DNA of 64,000 nt from Bacillus thermotolerans (GTDB taxonomy: Bacteria; Bacillota; Bacilli; Bacillales; Domibacillaceae), in assembly GCF_000812025.2 (NCBI RefSeq), contig NZ_JWJE02000015.1, positions 1 through 64,000 on the forward strand. Direction: 5' to 3'. Below the pieces are notes generated by a model. It was not told the DNA's origin. It saw only the letters and a list, made by a program, of their open reading frames with translations, and made no database searches. The position numbers and the translations under genes are program-made. Below are positions 54,544-63,134 of the stretch, piece after piece. Positions within the stretch are counted from its first letter, which is position 1. Each line of letters starts with the position of its first letter.

Positions 54544-54583
54544 AAGCTTCCCGCACATTGCTCAGCGGGAAGCTTATTTTTTA
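54544..54583 (+). terminator. Terminator of the purC-like gene
   Basis: An 11-bp stem (AAGCTTCCCGC with GCGGGAAGCTT) is followed by ATTTTTT. Confidence 0.9.
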
Positions 54584-54714
54584 TTATAGCTCTACTTTCA
54601 CGGTGCCAGGTATAGAGCAATATCATTGATTTTAAAGGGTTTTTAGGAAGTATCAACTCTTATAGTATGATATAAAAAATTAAAATAATGGTCTCATTAC
54701 CATATTCTGTGATG

Positions 54715-54742
54715 TTCACACAATTCCGGCAATAAGTTAGCG
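54715..54742. repeat. Left terminal inverted repeat of the ISL3 element
   Basis: It contains AATTCCGGCAATAAGTTAGCG, which matches the right end in reverse complement apart from two single-base gaps. Confidence 0.7.
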
Positions 54743-54798
54743 AGATTGATACTCAATCTAGAGTAGCTCCTTTGTCAGCTTGCAGACCACTAAGTGGG

Positions 54799-54843
54799 TA
54801 GAATGGAAGTGGTCAAGCGCTTTCCTTGACGGCTTCCATTCTA
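54799..54843. repeat. Large hairpin inside the IS, downstream of the transposase
   Basis: TAGAATGGAAG pairs with CTTCCATTCTA and inner GTCAAG with CTTGAC. It probably blocks read-through into or out of the element. Confidence 0.65.
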
Positions 54844-54878
54844 GCCACTACAATGCGGAAAGCTGATGAAGGGCATGG

Positions 54879-56072
54879 TTAAGCAACCTGATTTTTATAA
54901 GTTTTACCTGTACATTCCAAAAATACACGTAGTCGAAATCTTTCAAGGTTTCTGAAGCCAAAAGCACGTCTTTTGATGTTCTTAATCTTATGGTTTGTAC
55001 CTTCAATCCGGCCATTCGTAAAAGGTGTAAGAAAATATTGTAAAATTTGTGCCTTCCAATTTTCTATCGTCTTGGCAACTTGATGAAATGAAGGAAATGG
55101 GCTGCTCCATGCGAGTTGAATCCATTCTTCTAAGAGTGAATCAGCTGTATCATAGTCATTCACTTGGTATATTTCTCTAAAGAGTTCTTTTAGAAAATAG
55201 GCATATGACAATTCTGAATGCTCTTTGAGCATCTCGTTTAATTGTTGTTTTTCATTAGCCGTTAACTTTTCAGGACCTTTCAAGAGTTTAAACCGTCCCT
55301 TTTTTAGTCCAGGAGTTTTCTTTCTAACTTGGTCAAGTGCATGTGTCACCTTTTGCACCACATGATATTTATCAATGACGATACAGGCCTCTGGGAATAT
55401 AGATTTAACAGCTTTATGGAAGGGATCCGACATATCCATAACAACGGTATGAACGCATTTATCAGACAGAATCTTCTTGGCAAGTAAGATCTGAGTTGAA
55501 CTATAACTCCGTTGATGTTCCATACCAAGCACACTCCCGGATTGGGTATCCATAAGAACTGTTTCATATCGGTGACCCTTTCGGACAGCGATCTCATCAA
55601 GGCTAAGGATTAATTCATTGTTTTCTAAAACACTTTCAAGAGTTTCTAAATGCTCCTTCTCTTTTTCTTTAGCAACGGAATAAAATATTCTTTCAACGGT
55701 TGTATAAGGTATTTTTTCCTTTCGACTCACTTCTTGGATAGTAGAGCCAATGCACATTTCGTACAGATATTCTCTGTACCGATTGGTCTGATGCTTATTA
55801 GGACTGATAGATTCAAATGTTTGTGAAAATACCTCATTACAGTTGTGACAACGGTATCTATACACTCTGACAAATAAGAAAAGGGGCTTACCTAATACGG
55901 ACAAGTCACGAACCTTTCTTGTCCGCCAGTCATGGACATGACTAGAAAAAAAACCGCAGTAAGAACAGCGATCTTCTGTAGTATTTTTCTCAACATGTAA
56001 CAAATTGCAATCTTCAAGAAACACTTGTTTAACAACTTCAAATTCTGGCAAATCTAGTGATACGGAAAACAC
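54879..56072 (-). CDS. ISL3-family transposase
   Basis: A roughly 397-residue DDE transposase of the ISL3 family. N-terminal zinc-finger cysteines (CSYCGFFSSHVHDW and CHNCNEVF) are followed by the catalytic part (LSLDEIAVRKGHRYETVL, VVMDMSDPFHKAV, VIDKYHVVQKV) and the conserved end NGRIEGTNHKIKNIKRRAFGFRN. The likely start is GTG at 56072, after an AGGAGG site; an ATG at 56108 lies within the terminal repeat. The frame is intact, so the element may be active. Confidence 0.93.
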   Translation of the reverse strand: MFSVSLDLPEFEVVKQVFLEDCNLLHVEKNTTEDRCSYCGFFSSHVHDWRTRKVRDLSVLGKPLFLFVRVYRYRCHNCNEVFSQTFESISPNKHQTNRYREYLYEMCIGSTIQEVSRKEKIPYTTVERIFYSVAKEKEKEHLETLESVLENNELILSLDEIAVRKGHRYETVLMDTQSGSVLGMEHQRSYSSTQILLAKKILSDKCVHTVVMDMSDPFHKAVKSIFPEACIVIDKYHVVQKVTHALDQVRKKTPGLKKGRFKLLKGPEKLTANEKQQLNEMLKEHSELSYAYFLKELFREIYQVNDYDTADSLLEEWIQLAWSSPFPSFHQVAKTIENWKAQILQYFLTPFTNGRIEGTNHKIKNIKRRAFGFRNLERFRLRVFLECTGKTYKNQVA

Positions 56073-56100
56073 TTTAGAACCTCCTGTTATGTTAAGTGAC

Positions 56101-56130
56101 GCTAACATTATTGCCAGGAATTCGTGAGTG
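56101..56130. repeat. Right terminal inverted repeat of the ISL3 element
   Basis: GCTAACATTATTGCC followed by AGGAATTCG, the reverse complement of the left end with small indels. Confidence 0.7.
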
Positions 56131-56413
56131 TTTTCCTTATTTTTTGGGTTAAATCACAAAATGTGGTGATGAATCAAAATAAATTAATGAAAGAATATGG
56201 CATCATTTCTGATATTACAGACTGAATTGTGTTTCTATTGGCGATACATTTTGTATAGGAGTTATCATTTTTGGTTGTTAGAAGATTTAAGGATGTTCAA
56301 TTTGATCTTCAATAATATAATCGGTCTAGATTCCAGAGTAATGAGGATTTTTTTAACAAAGGAATACATGACAAAACACCCCCCGAACCGAACATTCGAG
56401 AGATGTTTCGCTC

Positions 56414-58339
56414 TTATTTGTTTACAATGCGATTGTACGTATTAACAGTTAATACGTAATAGACTGCATAGATGATAACAAAGAAGACTATAGCCATTAG
56501 AATAGGGAAGATAAGATTGATTCCAATGAGATTAGAAATAAAGTTGCTAGTAAAGTACAATGCCACACAACTGTGCAATATTCCTACGGTTAGTGGCAAT
56601 CCAAACACAAATAATGACTGCCTTTTGATTGATTTACGTATATCCTTTTTATTGACACCGATTTTTCTAAGGATTTCATACTGTCCTTTCGCCTCATTCG
56701 CTTCTGTTAACTGTTTGAAATAAATGATACTTCCACTTGCCGCTAAAAATACAAGCCCCAAAAATCCAAAAATAAAAAGAGTAATTGCGTTTCCTTCTTT
56801 ACCTTGCTTATACTCCGTATAAAATGATGAAGAAACTTGAAAATCGTTTCCAACCAGTTTATTTACTTTCTTTGATGTGGCTTGTGCCGTTACTTCATTT
56901 TCCACTTCATATACTTTATAAGTTAATGGAGCCTCTTTTTTGGCTATCTCAGCAAACATTTCGTTACTGACTACGAGAAAGAAATCGGGATAATCGAAAG
57001 GTAGCACATTACTTTCAACCATATGAACAAATGGCAGTTCGCTGCTTCCTTGAGGCAATTGAATCGTTATATTTTCTCCTTTAAAAACCGACTTCGTATA
57101 TTCAGTAAACCTTGGCTGGATTACTGCTGCTTGATTTCTTGATAGTAAGACTGTTTCATCCTTATTTAAAGCATTCGCTGCTTTATTAAATGTACTTTCT
57201 GAGATTAATTGCACAGGATTTATGTCATAATCCAGTTGAAATGAGAGTATTCCTTTTACCTGAATGACGGGTATGTCTAGTTGGGCTTTTATTGGATGTC
57301 GATGATCTGCTTTTATTATTCTCTCCACCTGCGAATCAAATTCTGGACCTTTTGACAAATGCGAATAGCTGAACGGAACAACTTCCTCAGCTCTTTTTTC
57401 GTTGCTGTAATACCCACTGTAAGTTGCACCTAAGAAACAGATCGTTGCAGAACTCAACAATGCAATGACTGTAAAGGTACGTGCATTCCCTCTTATACGA
57501 AACAGTAAGCGAGATGTTTCAATTATTCTAGTTCCTCTGTAATAACGCGACTTATTTTTTTGTGATAATCTTAATAAATAGACCGTTACAGATCGAAAAA
57601 ATAAATGGGTGCCAATGACGAGAGCAACAAAAGCAATACCATAATTTTTCATTAAATATTCCGTAGTAAATTCGTCAGGAAATGGTTTTAATATCAGCCA
57701 GTAACTAACGACAAGCAATATAACTCCGATAACAGCCGATATAAGTGAAACCTTTGGAATTTGTTCACCTTTTTTCTCATCATAGAATAATTCGATTAAT
57801 GTAAAACGATAAATCAAACGGTAACCTTGAACGGAAGTGAATAAAATAATGACCATAAAGACTATGACTGTTTGGGTAATCGCTAGAATGGAAATACCGA
57901 AGTCCACCTCGGCAATTGAACCCATAAGTTTTATTAAAATCATTGCAAATAATTTGGAAAGTAAGGTTCCAAGAATAATTCCAATAACTATTGCAATGAT
58001 TCCCATAATCAAATTTTCATAAAATAACATTTTTGCAATGGTTTTCTTGCGTAAACCAAGTATGGCGTACAATCCGACTTCTTTCTTCCTTTTTCTTGTG
58101 AAGAATGAATTGGAGTACAAAATAAAGATTGCTACGAATAAAATTAAGATAATTGATGATACCCCAAACATGAAACTCATTGTATCCGACAATTCAATGC
58201 TTTCCTGAATTTTTTCGCTATATTGCAAGGAAGTGAACGTATAATAAATAACCATGCTGAAGACGAGCGTAACAAAATAGACAAAATAATTATTGAAGTT
58301 ACCTTTAATATTTTTCCTTGCTAAACTAAATAACGTCAT
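56414..58339 (-). CDS. BceB-type ABC transporter permease (peptide-antibiotic resistance)
   Basis: A 641-residue FtsX-like permease. Helices at the N-terminus, the cytoplasmic FFTRKRKKEVGLYAILGLRKK segment, a large extracellular region between the seventh and eighth helices (about residues 310-525) and a final helix bundle give the BceB layout. Such transporters free the cell wall target from bacitracin-like peptides and also act as the sensor for their kinase. The ATG at 58339 follows a GGGGGTGGAG site and overlaps the ATPase gene by 14 bases. Confidence 0.9.
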   Translation of the reverse strand: MTLFSLARKNIKGNFNNYFVYFVTLVFSMVIYYTFTSLQYSEKIQESIELSDTMSFMFGVSSIILILFVAIFILYSNSFFTRKRKKEVGLYAILGLRKKTIAKMLFYENLIMGIIAIVIGIILGTLLSKLFAMILIKLMGSIAEVDFGISILAITQTVIVFMVIILFTSVQGYRLIYRFTLIELFYDEKKGEQIPKVSLISAVIGVILLVVSYWLILKPFPDEFTTEYLMKNYGIAFVALVIGTHLFFRSVTVYLLRLSQKNKSRYYRGTRIIETSRLLFRIRGNARTFTVIALLSSATICFLGATYSGYYSNEKRAEEVVPFSYSHLSKGPEFDSQVERIIKADHRHPIKAQLDIPVIQVKGILSFQLDYDINPVQLISESTFNKAANALNKDETVLLSRNQAAVIQPRFTEYTKSVFKGENITIQLPQGSSELPFVHMVESNVLPFDYPDFFLVVSNEMFAEIAKKEAPLTYKVYEVENEVTAQATSKKVNKLVGNDFQVSSSFYTEYKQGKEGNAITLFIFGFLGLVFLAASGSIIYFKQLTEANEAKGQYEILRKIGVNKKDIRKSIKRQSLFVFGLPLTVGILHSCVALYFTSNFISNLIGINLIFPILMAIVFFVIIYAVYYVLTVNTYNRIVNK

Positions 58340-59093
58340 TTGCTCCACCCCCCAGTGCGGATAGAACATCCAACACCTTGTTGAAAAATTCTTTGCGGGA
58401 TCTTTTCCCTTTCACAAGTTCTGTGAAGATTTTACCGTCTTTAATAAATAGGACGCGATTACAATAACTTGCCGCATAAGCATCATGGGTAACCATTAAA
58501 ATTGTTGCCTTGTCTTGTTCATTAAGATCCTTTAAACTTTCTAATAAGTCTGTTGCTGATTTCGAATCCAACGCACCTGTTGGTTCATCTGCCAATATTA
58601 GGTTTGGCTTTGAAATAATCGCGCGTGATGCTGCCGTGCGTTGCTTTTGTCCCCCAGAAATTTGATACGGGTACTTATTTAAAATGTCGCGAATGCCAAA
58701 CTTATCTGCCACTTCATCTGCTCTTCGTTCCAATTCCTTAACGTTCAATTTTGCCAAGGCTAACGGCAAGATAATATTTTCTTTCACAGTTAGAGTATCT
58801 AATAAATTATAGTCTTGGAAAAGGAAACCAAGTTTGTCACGGCGAAAGGCAGATAATCGCTCTTCATTCATCTTTGTCAAATTGATTCCGTCAACCACGA
58901 TGTCACCAGCAGTCGGCTCGTCAATTGTTGCCAATATATTTAGTAAAGTTGATTTACCAGCACCCGAGGGACCCATAATACCGACGAATTCACCTTCCAT
59001 GACGGTTAAGTCTATATCCTCCAAAGCTGAAAATACATTTCCCTTTGCACCATAGACTTTTTTTATTTGTTTTGCTTCGACAATAGTTTTCAT
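58326..59093 (-). CDS. BceA-type ABC transporter ATP-binding protein
   Basis: A 255-residue ATPase of the MacB/BceA family: Walker A GPSGAGKS, Q-loop FQDYNLLD, signature ISGGQKQR (written here as YQISGGQKQRTAASRA), Walker B LILADEPTGALDS and H-loop MVTHDAYAAS. The ATG at 59093 follows GGAGG by 8 bases. It partners the permease of the overlapping gene. It is divergent from the two-component genes that presumably control it. Confidence 0.93.
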   Translation of the reverse strand: MKTIVEAKQIKKVYGAKGNVFSALEDIDLTVMEGEFVGIMGPSGAGKSTLLNILATIDEPTAGDIVVDGINLTKMNEERLSAFRRDKLGFLFQDYNLLDTLTVKENIILPLALAKLNVKELERRADEVADKFGIRDILNKYPYQISGGQKQRTAASRAIISKPNLILADEPTGALDSKSATDLLESLKDLNEQDKATILMVTHDAYAASYCNRVLFIKDGKIFTELVKGKRSRKEFFNKVLDVLSALGGGANDVI

Positions 59094-59182
59094 ATTTAAA
59101 TCCTCCATTCAGAGTTGTTTTGTTTTACGTTTTTATTTTACAATAGGTGCCCTTTATATAAACTTACAGCTTGATCTCGTAA

Positions 59183-59200
59183 CCTTACATTTTCGTCACA
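59183..59200 (-). promoter_or_regulatory. Candidate BceR-type binding site before the transporter genes
   Basis: On the minus strand the sequence reads TGTGACGAAAATGTAAGG, resembling the TGTGACG-N4-TGT pattern I recall for BceR-type regulators. It lies 90 bases upstream of the ATPase gene. Confidence 0.55.
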
Positions 59201-59300
59201 TTGATAAAAAATATGTTTAAACACGATATTTTCTTTGTATGTTGGTCGATATTCAATTAATATGATGTTAAAGAAGGATGATTGTTTGGAGGGAAGAGGA

Positions 59301-59972
59301 ATGAAAATCATGATTGTGGAAGATGATTTGACCATTCGTGATATGGTAGGGGAAACATTAGAAAAGTGGGGTTTTGAAACCGTTAAGATCGAAGACTTTG
59401 ACCAAATCATGCAGGTATTTCTTAATCATGATCCTCACCTAGTCATCATGGATATCAATTTGCCATCGTTTGACGGATTTTACTGGTGTAATAAAATCAG
59501 AGAAATTTCAAAGGTTCCTATGATCTTTCTCTCTTCCCGTGATACACCAATGGATATAGTGATGTCGATAAACATGGGAGGAGATGATTATATTCAAAAA
59601 CCTTTCCATATGGATGTATTGATTGCAAAAATTAATGCACTCCTCCGCAGAACGTATTCCTACATGGAAACACAGTCTAAGACAATCGAACATGATGGAA
59701 TTATATTAAACCTTGAGAACGGAGAGGCCTTACATGGAGATCGAAAGTCGGAACTCACGAAAACAGAATTTCTTATTTTGAAAATCCTGATGAAAAATAA
59801 AGGAACCATCGTCAGTCGTACGAAAATGATGCGCAGCCTTTGGAAGAATGAAAATTTCGTAGACGAAAATACATTGACGGTTAATATTGCTCGTCTGCGT
59901 AAAAAGCTTGCTGAACTTGGAAAAGAACACTTCATTATGACTAAGAAAGGACAAGGTTATATTATCCAATGA
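59301..59972 (+). CDS. BceR-type response regulator
   Basis: A 223-residue OmpR-family response regulator. The receiver has VEDD near the start and the phosphorylated Asp in VIMDINLPSFDG. The winged-helix domain ends DENTLTVNIARLRKKL...KKGQGYIIQ. The ATG at 59301 follows a GGAGGGAAGAGGA site. Its last bases overlap the kinase gene (ATGA). It most likely activates the divergent ABC transporter genes. Confidence 0.93.
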   Translation: MKIMIVEDDLTIRDMVGETLEKWGFETVKIEDFDQIMQVFLNHDPHLVIMDINLPSFDGFYWCNKIREISKVPMIFLSSRDTPMDIVMSINMGGDDYIQKPFHMDVLIAKINALLRRTYSYMETQSKTIEHDGIILNLENGEALHGDRKSELTKTEFLILKILMKNKGTIVSRTKMMRSLWKNENFVDENTLTVNIARLRKKLAELGKEHFIMTKKGQGYIIQ

Positions 59973-60994
59973 GTTTCTTTCAATATCTAAAAGATAAACG
60001 GAATTTCTTTATATTAAACGTGATCATTATGTTCTTTGTTTCTTTGATGACGATTGTGAGCACAGATTCCAGAAACACTGTAAGTAATATCGTATATACC
60101 AATGTGGTTATCTTTTTTATTGTAGCTATATACGTAATCATCGAATACTATTACAATAGAGAATTTTATCGGGAATTAAATGATTTGGTTGAAAGTAATC
60201 ATGCAGAATTTCTCGCAACTCTGCCTAAACCGCGAAACGATGAACAACTGTTATATCTTGAGTTATTAAAAAAAGTAAATAGTGTGCATGGCGATCAATT
60301 ACAAAAGTTGTATAACGAAAAAATGGATCATCAAGACTTTATTACATCTTGGATTCATGAAGTCAAGGTTCCGATTGCGGCAGGTCGCTTGCTTATGGAA
60401 AACAGTAATGGAAGAACTGTTGAATACCTTGTGGACAAGTTTGAAGATGAGTTGGATAGAATCGAAAATTACGTGGAGCAGGCTCTTTATTATTCTCGCA
60501 TTGATTCTTTTTCCAAAGATTATTTTATTTCCGAGGTAGTGTTGGATCAAGTCGCTAAAAACAGTGTAAAGAAATTTGCCAAATCTTTTATTAACAAGCA
60601 AATTCGTTTTCATATGGACAATATTGAACAGGTTGTCCATACCGACAGTAAATGGCTTGGTTTTATTATGGATCAAGTTTTTTCAAATTCTTTAAAATAT
60701 ACAGGTGAAGGCGGGGAAATCTCCGTACAATTTGAGGAAGATCTAAAAGAAAAGCGGCTACAGATTCAAGATACAGGCATTGGAATTAAGCCAGAGGATA
60801 TCAGCCGCGTATTTGAAAAAGGATTTACAGGATCTATTGGGAGAAGTCATACCAAATCTACCGGTTTAGGTCTCTACCTTGCAAAAGAAATGGCTCTTAA
60901 ATTAGGACATGACCTTTCCATTCATTCAGAAGATGGGAAATATACGAAGGTCATCATCCACTTTCCAAAAATCAGAAATTATTATCATCTATAA
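59969..60994 (+). CDS. BceS-type intramembrane-sensing histidine kinase
   Basis: A 341-residue kinase with two N-terminal membrane helices and almost no extracellular loop, as in BceS-like kinases that sense through the transporter. Motifs: H box SWIHEVKVPIAAGRL, N box QVFSNSLKY, G box DTGIGIKPEDISRVFEKGF and GLGLYLAKEMA. It completes a four-gene module with the response regulator and the BceAB-type transporter. Confidence 0.93.
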   Translation: MSFFQYLKDKRNFFILNVIIMFFVSLMTIVSTDSRNTVSNIVYTNVVIFFIVAIYVIIEYYYNREFYRELNDLVESNHAEFLATLPKPRNDEQLLYLELLKKVNSVHGDQLQKLYNEKMDHQDFITSWIHEVKVPIAAGRLLMENSNGRTVEYLVDKFEDELDRIENYVEQALYYSRIDSFSKDYFISEVVLDQVAKNSVKKFAKSFINKQIRFHMDNIEQVVHTDSKWLGFIMDQVFSNSLKYTGEGGEISVQFEEDLKEKRLQIQDTGIGIKPEDISRVFEKGFTGSIGRSHTKSTGLGLYLAKEMALKLGHDLSIHSEDGKYTKVIIHFPKIRNYYHL

Positions 60995-61022
60995 GTATAA
61001 TGGTGGGGTTAAAGAAATTGGT

Positions 61023-61037
61023 TAATCGGAAAATAGT
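61023..61037. repeat. Direct repeat copy 1
   Basis: TAATCGGAAAATAGT, repeated exactly at 61369-61383. Confidence 0.7.
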
Positions 61038-61368
61038 ATCAAATTAAAGGTGTTCAAGTAGAATAATGTTTATCGTAAGGCTTAAGAAATATTAAATAAT
61101 ATAGCCAATAGTAAGTGAATTAATTGATAAAAAAATAAGTACTTGAAAATAGCTATAACCAGGTTTTTATTATATTTTAATCGAACTTTTCAAATATGGT
61201 TTTATTAATACCACGATAAATCAACGTTATATGTCCTCTTTTTATCTCCAGTTCCAAGTATGGGAAATATTATCCATGGTTTTAACATGCATATGCAATG
61301 ACTTTTGAAAATCAATTGAGGCTCAAACACTTTATTTAAGATTTTTATTTGGTTATATTTTTATGGGG

Positions 61369-61383
61369 TAATCGGAAAATAGT
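61369..61383. repeat. Direct repeat copy 2
   Basis: Second exact copy of TAATCGGAAAATAGT, lying just beyond the end of the gene remnant. Confidence 0.7.
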
Positions 61384-61395
61384 GTAGAAAGAGGG

Positions 61396-61670
61396 TTAAA
61401 AATAACCCTCCTCCATTGCTTTAGTCAGTGGTGAAAAGTCAGCACCATAGATTTCTTCATAAACCCATTCATAGCCTATTTGACCCCAATTCGGGAATTG
61501 ATCAGGTAACAATTTTATGAAAGTAGCTTCAACTTCTTTGAATTTCTTTTTCTTTTGGGTATTCGGATTATAGTGTTGAAAAACCCTATTAAATAAATTA
61601 ATATTCATAGCACTGTAAATCGTATAATTGGATCTACGCCAATATTCTGGACACAAAATAGATGGTGGAT
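61396..61670 (-). pseudogene. C-terminal remnant of an unidentified gene, cut by the IS3 element
   Basis: The minus-strand frame is open from the IS boundary (PPSILCPEYWRRSNYTIYSA) to a stop at 61396. It has no ribosome binding site at its only ATG. It ends ...KAMEEGYF at a stop within an AGGGTTA/TAACCCT hairpin. No matching coding sequence is seen on the other side of the IS, so the 5' part has been lost. I do not recognise the family. Confidence 0.55.
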
Positions 61671-61842
61671 TGGACAGAGCTCCATTTCATAAGAGTGGGT
61701 TGGTCTATGTCGCTTGACATGGAGCCTCTATGGGCATGGGTGTCTTGCGAAGGGCGAAAGGGTCAAACAATCCTTTCGCAGGCGGACGAGCCTAACATGC
61801 CCCCCTCCATGTAAAGCGCCGTGCTCAGACATGATGCAGTGA

Positions 61843-62697
61843 CTAAGCCGCCACCCGGATTTCATCTTCAACCTGTTGTGGGGTCTTATATTGAAGGCTG
61901 CCATGCATTCGCTTTCGATTATACCAGCCTTCAATGTATTGGAAGAGATGAATCTTTGCAGAGGCGTAATCCAGATAAGTTACGTGATGTATTTCTTCCT
62001 TCTTCAAAATAGCATGGAAGGATTCAATACAGGCGTTATCGTACGGGCAGCCCTTTCGACTGAATGATTGTCTGATCTTTTTTGACTCAGCCTCTTCCAT
62101 GAAAGCCTCACTCGTATATTGGGAACCCAAGTCACTGTGCAGAATTAACTCCTCTGGTGGTAGCTGCGTGGCATAGGCGTTATCCAATGCTTTAATCACC
62201 AGGTCTGTTGTCATTGTACAAGAAAAGGAATAGCCTACGATTTTCTTTGAATGCAGGTCCATCACAGAAGCAAGGTAGCACCAGCCATCCTTTAATGTAT
62301 GGATATACGTAATATCGGCCACCCATTTTTCATTGATGGTGGTCGTAGAAAAGTCCCTGGCCAGGATATTCTCGCGTTCGATAACTGTTTCTTTGCTTGG
62401 TGTTGGCCGATATTTTTTAATGACGATGGAACGGATGCCCTCTTTTTTCATCAGTCTCTGTACACGTTTCAGACTTACTCTATATCCTTCCGCACAGAGA
62501 TATTGGTGAATTTTTGGGGCTCCATAACGCCCTTTGCTTTCTTCGTGGATCTCTTTGATCCTTTTTGTCAGCTCCTTGTTTTCCCGCTCACGCTTGGATT
62601 CGGTTTCTTGGAGTGTTAGGTAGTAGGAGCTTCGCGGCAATTCCAAGACTTCGCACATAGTTTGGATGGGATGTTGGTCTTTATGTTGATCAATCAC
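61843..62697 (-). CDS. IS3-family transposase orfB (integrase catalytic part)
   Basis: 284 residues with the IS3 HTH_21 region (KGRYGAPKIHQYL) and the DDE catalytic core: WVADITYIHTLKDGWCYLASVMDLHSKKIVGYS (first Asp), LILHSDLGSQYTS (second Asp) and CPYDNACIESFHAILKKEE (Glu). The frame is -1 relative to orfA and open upstream to the AAAAG site near the orfA stop. It is therefore probably made as an OrfAB fusion by frameshifting. Confidence 0.93.
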   Translation of the reverse strand: MIDQHKDQHPIQTMCEVLELPRSSYYLTLQETESKRERENKELTKRIKEIHEESKGRYGAPKIHQYLCAEGYRVSLKRVQRLMKKEGIRSIVIKKYRPTPSKETVIERENILARDFSTTTINEKWVADITYIHTLKDGWCYLASVMDLHSKKIVGYSFSCTMTTDLVIKALDNAYATQLPPEELILHSDLGSQYTSEAFMEEAESKKIRQSFSRKGCPYDNACIESFHAILKKEEIHHVTYLDYASAKIHLFQYIEGWYNRKRMHGSLQYKTPQQVEDEIRVAA

Positions 62698-62717
62698 GGA
62701 AGCTACTGCAGATTGGC

Positions 62718-62999
62718 TTACCTTTTCGCGAATATGGCCATAGCCTTTTTTAAGATTTCATTTTCTTCCTGCAGCCGGCGAAGCTCCTTTTGAATCTTGG
62801 TATAGTCATCCGCCGTTGCCACGGTTCCATCTTCAAATTTGACGGGAGAAAACTTTTTGACCCAATTATAAATGGAGACATCAGATACGCCATATTCGCT
62901 GGTTAATTGCTTGACTGGAGTGCCAGATTGATATAATTCCACAACCATCCTTTTGAAATCTTCATTAAATTTATTTTGGTTTTTATTATGGCCTTTCAT
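62718..62999 (-). CDS. IS3-family transposase orfA (DNA-binding part)
   Basis: About 93 residues with a helix-turn-helix (VKQLTSEYGVSDVSIYNWVKK) and a leucine-zipper-like C-terminus (LRRLQEENEILKKA). The ATG at 62999 follows AGAGGTG by 6 bases. GCGAAAAGG at the end provides an A4G slippery site before the TAA, suitable for -1 frameshifting into orfB. Confidence 0.9.
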   Translation of the reverse strand: MKGHNKNQNKFNEDFKRMVVELYQSGTPVKQLTSEYGVSDVSIYNWVKKFSPVKFEDGTVATADDYTKIQKELRRLQEENEILKKAMAIFAKR

Positions 63000-63134
63000 T
63001 GGACACACCTCTTCTTAATCTTATTCCTCAAAAATTATGAAACTAACTAGGATGTGTCCATGAAAATATACTAGCACCACATGTTTGGGGTGGGAAAAAG
63101 AAAAAAGACCATTATCTTGAACAAAACGTTTGGA

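Larger units (their letters stand above)
54715..56130 (-). mobile_element. ISL3-family insertion sequence
   Basis: A single transposase gene lies between imperfect terminal inverted repeats. The left repeat holds AATTCC-GGCAATAA-GTTAGCG (54722-54742) and the right repeat, read inward, AATTCCTGGCAATAATGTTAGCG (56101-56123), with one-base indels. Ends are approximate and no clear 8-bp target duplication could be confirmed. Confidence 0.8.
60995..61395. other. AT-rich gap with a direct repeat, possible remnant of a mobile element
   Basis: No gene is seen. TAATCGGAAAATAGT occurs at 61023-61037 and again at 61369-61383 in the same orientation, 346 bp apart. The sequence between has no useful open frame. 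Confidence 0.5.
61671..63060 (-). mobile_element. IS3-family insertion sequence
   Basis: The element has two transposase frames (orfA and orfB) and TG...CA ends: TGGACA at 61671 and TGTCCA ending at 63060. An inner TTTCATAA is shared by both ends within about 30 bp. Flanking bases (GAT on the left, TGA on the right) do not form a target duplication. Confidence 0.82.

Noticed and set aside
54810-54828. cre-like GTCAAGCGCTTTCC before the ISL3 transposase
   Set aside because: It is the loop and inner stem of a large hairpin inside the IS, downstream of the transposase stop, so a CcpA role is unlikely.
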